DNA from: Anaerolineales bacterium | GTDB taxonomy: Bacteria > Chloroflexota > Anaerolineae > 4572-78 > NAK82 | Assembly (NCBI GenBank): GCA_020343875.1 | Contig: CP070811.1 | Coordinates: 5,092,963 to 5,130,603, forward strand | Direction: 5' to 3' | Length of the DNA stretch: 37,641 nucleotides | Part shown: one piece after another, positions 35,687 through 37,641 of the stretch | How positions within the stretch are numbered: the first letter of the stretch is position 1 | Layout of the letters: every line of letters begins with the position of its first letter | Position numbers and translations under genes: made by a program | Notes under the pieces: generated by a model | Database searches by the model: none | What the model was told of the DNA's origin: nothing | The model's input: only the letters and a program-made list of their open reading frames with translations

Positions 35687-37641
35687 CTACTGCTCGAGCA
35701 CCGTGAACTCGTAGTAGTCAGCGCCGACCGGCTGGGGCACGTACCCGCTGACCTTGTTGGAGAAGAGGAGCGGGGTGTTGTTGTGCACCAACCAGATCCG
35801 GGCGACGTCGTCGTGCAGCAACTGCTCGATCTGCTGGTAAATCAGCTCGCGCTCTGCCCGGTCCGGGTTGATCTGGCCCTCGTAGCAGAGGGTGGCCACT
35901 TCCTGATTGGCATAGAAGCCCTCGCGCTGATCGGGTGTCTTGACCCAGGCTGAAGGATCGTCGCCAACCCTGTCGCCACCGCCAAAGCCCCAGAAGAAGG
36001 CGTGGAAGTTGTCAGGGTCGCCGTTGTCGCCACCCCAACCCAGTTGGTACAGGCCCGCCAGTTGGCCGGTGCGCCGCAAGCCCAGGTAGGTCGACCAGTC
36101 GCCGGCCAGTTCCAAGGCGACGTTGATACCCGCCTTGGCCAGGTCGGCAGCCATCCCCTCGGCGACCTCTTTCGGGCTTGGGAAGTAGAAGCGGGTGATG
36201 GGCAGATAGTACAGGCGCAGCGGGATCTTTTCGCCGGTGGTATAGACAACGTTGCCTTCCGCATCCACGATGTCCTGAGCCAGGGTCACCTCACTGATGC
36301 CATCGGGGAAGCCAGCGTCGGCCAGATACTGCTTGGCCAAGTCGGTATCGTAGGTCCAGTCCTCAATGGCATCGTTGTGGCCTAACATCAGCGGCGGCAA
36401 AAAGTTGGTGGCCACTTCACCATAGGCCCCGAAAAAGTTCTCTTGTAGGCCATTGCGGTTGATGGCGTGGGCCACCGCCTTGCGGAAGTTGATATCGCGC
36501 ATCTCTTCGATGGCATAGTTGAAGGCCAGGTAGCCCGTGTTTAGCGCCGGGCGGGCCAGGACGTACAGCTCGGGGTCGGCATCAGCGGCCTGAATGTCCT
36601 CGATCGTGGCCTGTTCCAGGGCGTGGATGTCGCCTGCCTTGAGGGCCAGGTAGCGGGCCGAGTCGTCGGGGATCACCCGCCATACGATCTCGTCAATCGT
36701 GGGCCGCCCGCCCCAATAGTCGTCGTTGGCCTCCACCGTGATATGGTCTCCTTCAACCCACTCCACGAACTTGAAGGGCCCGGTTCCCACGCAGCCTGCC
36801 GCGGGCAGGCCGTAGTCCTCGCCGTACTGCTCGAAGGCCGCCGGGCTGGAGATGGCAAACATGTCCATGGCCAGGTTGGCCAGGAAGGGCGCCACTGGCG
36901 CGCTCATGACGAATTTGACCGTATAGTCGTCGATCTTTTCTACATTGGTGATGACGCTGGCGTCGTCAAAGCCGGCCCACATGTACTCGTAGTATTCGAA
37001 CACCTGGCTCTCAAAGTGGTAGGGGTTGTCGGTGAAGCGCCAGCGCTCGAAGTTGAAGATGACCGCATCGGCGTTGAAGTCGGTGCCGTCGTGGAACTTG
37101 ACGCCTTCACGCAGGCTGCAGGTCCACTCGGTGCCGTCTTCGTTAGCCGTGCACTCGGTGGCCAGGGCCGGGATGGGCGTGGCCGAGCTGGGCTCGTATT
37201 GATAGAGCGGCTCCAGGCACTGGCCGGTAACGCGGAAGCTCTCGCCGTCGGTGACGATGGCCGGGTCAAGCTGTACCGAGTCACCCCCGCGACCAAAGAT
37301 GAAGGTGCCACCCGCGGCCGGCGGCGGGGCAGCCTCCGCTGGCCCCATCTCTCCCGCCTCGGGCCAAACGGGCACATACACGCCGTCCTGGATCTGGGTG
37401 ACCCTGATCAGCGGGTCGGCGCAGTCTCCAGTGTCGTTGCAGTTGATGTTGCCGGTGATGCCTTCCATATTGGTGTCATACAACGCGTCCCGCAACGCCT
37501 GCCGGCCAATGTGCAGCACACCATCCGCATCCTCCACCGCCACCTTCTCGATGGCCGCAAAGATCATATTCGCCGCATCGTAGGCATGCGCGTGGAAGGC
37601 GCTCAGCGGCTCCTCACCATACTTCTCCCGGTGCTTCTGCA
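35687..37641 (-). CDS. ABC substrate-binding protein: LivK-type end fused to OppA/DppA-type domain (5' end beyond window)
   Basis: The frame is open from the window edge (37639) to the stop at 35687, at least 650 residues. The first about 95 residues are the end of a type I periplasmic-binding fold like LivK: AFHAHAYDAANMIFAAIEKV, then LRDALYDTNMEGITG and LIRVTQIQDGVYVPVW. A Pro/Ala-rich linker (AAPPPAAGG) leads into a full SBP_bac_5 domain of about 540 residues (VTGQCLEPLYQYEP, SLREGVKFHDG, GTGPFKFVEWVEGD, NINPDRAE-like end). A shorter start at the internal ATG 37567 would cut the first domain and has no SD. dppB and dppC follow on the same strand, so it is their binding protein. Confidence 0.87.
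   Translation of the reverse strand, partial: QKHREKYGEEPLSAFHAHAYDAANMIFAAIEKVAVEDADGVLHIGRQALRDALYDTNMEGITGNINCNDTGDCADPLIRVTQIQDGVYVPVWPEAGEMGPAEAAPPPAAGGTFIFGRGGDSVQLDPAIVTDGESFRVTGQCLEPLYQYEPSSATPIPALATECTANEDGTEWTCSLREGVKFHDGTDFNADAVIFNFERWRFTDNPYHFESQVFEYYEYMWAGFDDASVITNVEKIDDYTVKFVMSAPVAPFLANLAMDMFAISSPAAFEQYGEDYGLPAAGCVGTGPFKFVEWVEGDHITVEANDDYWGGRPTIDEIVWRVIPDDSARYLALKAGDIHALEQATIEDIQAADADPELYVLARPALNTGYLAFNYAIEEMRDINFRKAVAHAINRNGLQENFFGAYGEVATNFLPPLMLGHNDAIEDWTYDTDLAKQYLADAGFPDGISEVTLAQDIVDAEGNVVYTTGEKIPLRLYYLPITRFYFPSPKEVAEGMAADLAKAGINVALELAGDWSTYLGLRRTGQLAGLYQLGWGGDNGDPDNFHAFFWGFGGGDRVGDDPSAWVKTPDQREGFYANQEVATLCYEGQINPDRAERELIYQQIEQLLHDDVARIWLVHNNTPLLFSNKVSGYVPQPVGADYYEFTVLEQ

Overview
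The window looks like a chromosomal segment of an uncultured bacterium, most likely a member of the Chloroflexota (Anaerolineae/Caldilineae-type). This is an inference from the gene set: a YacL-type PIN-TRAM protein upstream of cysS, a four-domain S1 protein, a fused tandem phosphofructokinase, a Ycf46-type AAA ATPase, a DtxR-FeoA fusion, and frequent GTG/TTG starts. There are no rRNA or tRNA genes, CRISPR arrays, phage genes or insertion sequences that I can see. Gene density is high and most genes have a clear Shine-Dalgarno (SD) sequence.

Layout. (1) 1-12647, minus strand, housekeeping: cysS (cut by the window edge), PIN-TRAM protein, radA, clpC, S1 protein, ferredoxin-NADP reductase, CBS-pair protein, a Thr/Pro-linker trypsin-like protease and selD. 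The selD gene has an in-frame UGA at the catalytic position, so it encodes a selenocysteine-containing selenophosphate synthetase. The start and SD that prove this lie upstream of the UGA. (2) 12920-16475, plus strand, iron block: a Fur regulator with a Fur-box-like palindrome next to its -10, a structured leader with an attenuator-like terminator, feoB, a Cys-rich small protein and a DtxR-FeoA fusion. The last three are coupled by ATGA overlaps. (3) 16578-28414, minus strand: EamA permease, DUF885-type metallopeptidase, lipoprotein hydrolase, a cinA whose C-terminal amidase centre is lost, a small membrane protein, tandem PFK with a degenerate second half, an Ig/FlgD-fold membrane protein, a polytopic membrane protein and the Ycf46-type ATPase, which appears to be transcribed without a leader. 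(4) 28517-31458, plus strand: yraN, a CaiB-type CoA-transferase, a DUF2877 protein and a 69-residue protein. (5) 31587-37641, minus strand: an unusual ABC transport cluster.

The ABC cluster is the most unusual part. Its first gene, cut by the window edge, fuses the end of a LivK-type (type I) binding protein to a complete OppA/DppA-type (type II) binding protein. It is followed by dppB, a dppC with a roughly 100-residue glycine-rich insert built from a 48-residue internal duplication, and then a polar-amino-acid permease with its ATPase. No peptide-type ATPase is present. Between the binding protein and dppB lie two mutually exclusive hairpins. One of them hides the dppB ribosome binding site, and its competitor is fully paired only in the transcribed RNA strand.

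The features I rank highest for follow-up are the binding-protein fusion with its RNA switch, the selenocysteine selD, the feoB leader, the duplicated dppC insert, and the half-dead phosphofructokinase and CinA domains.
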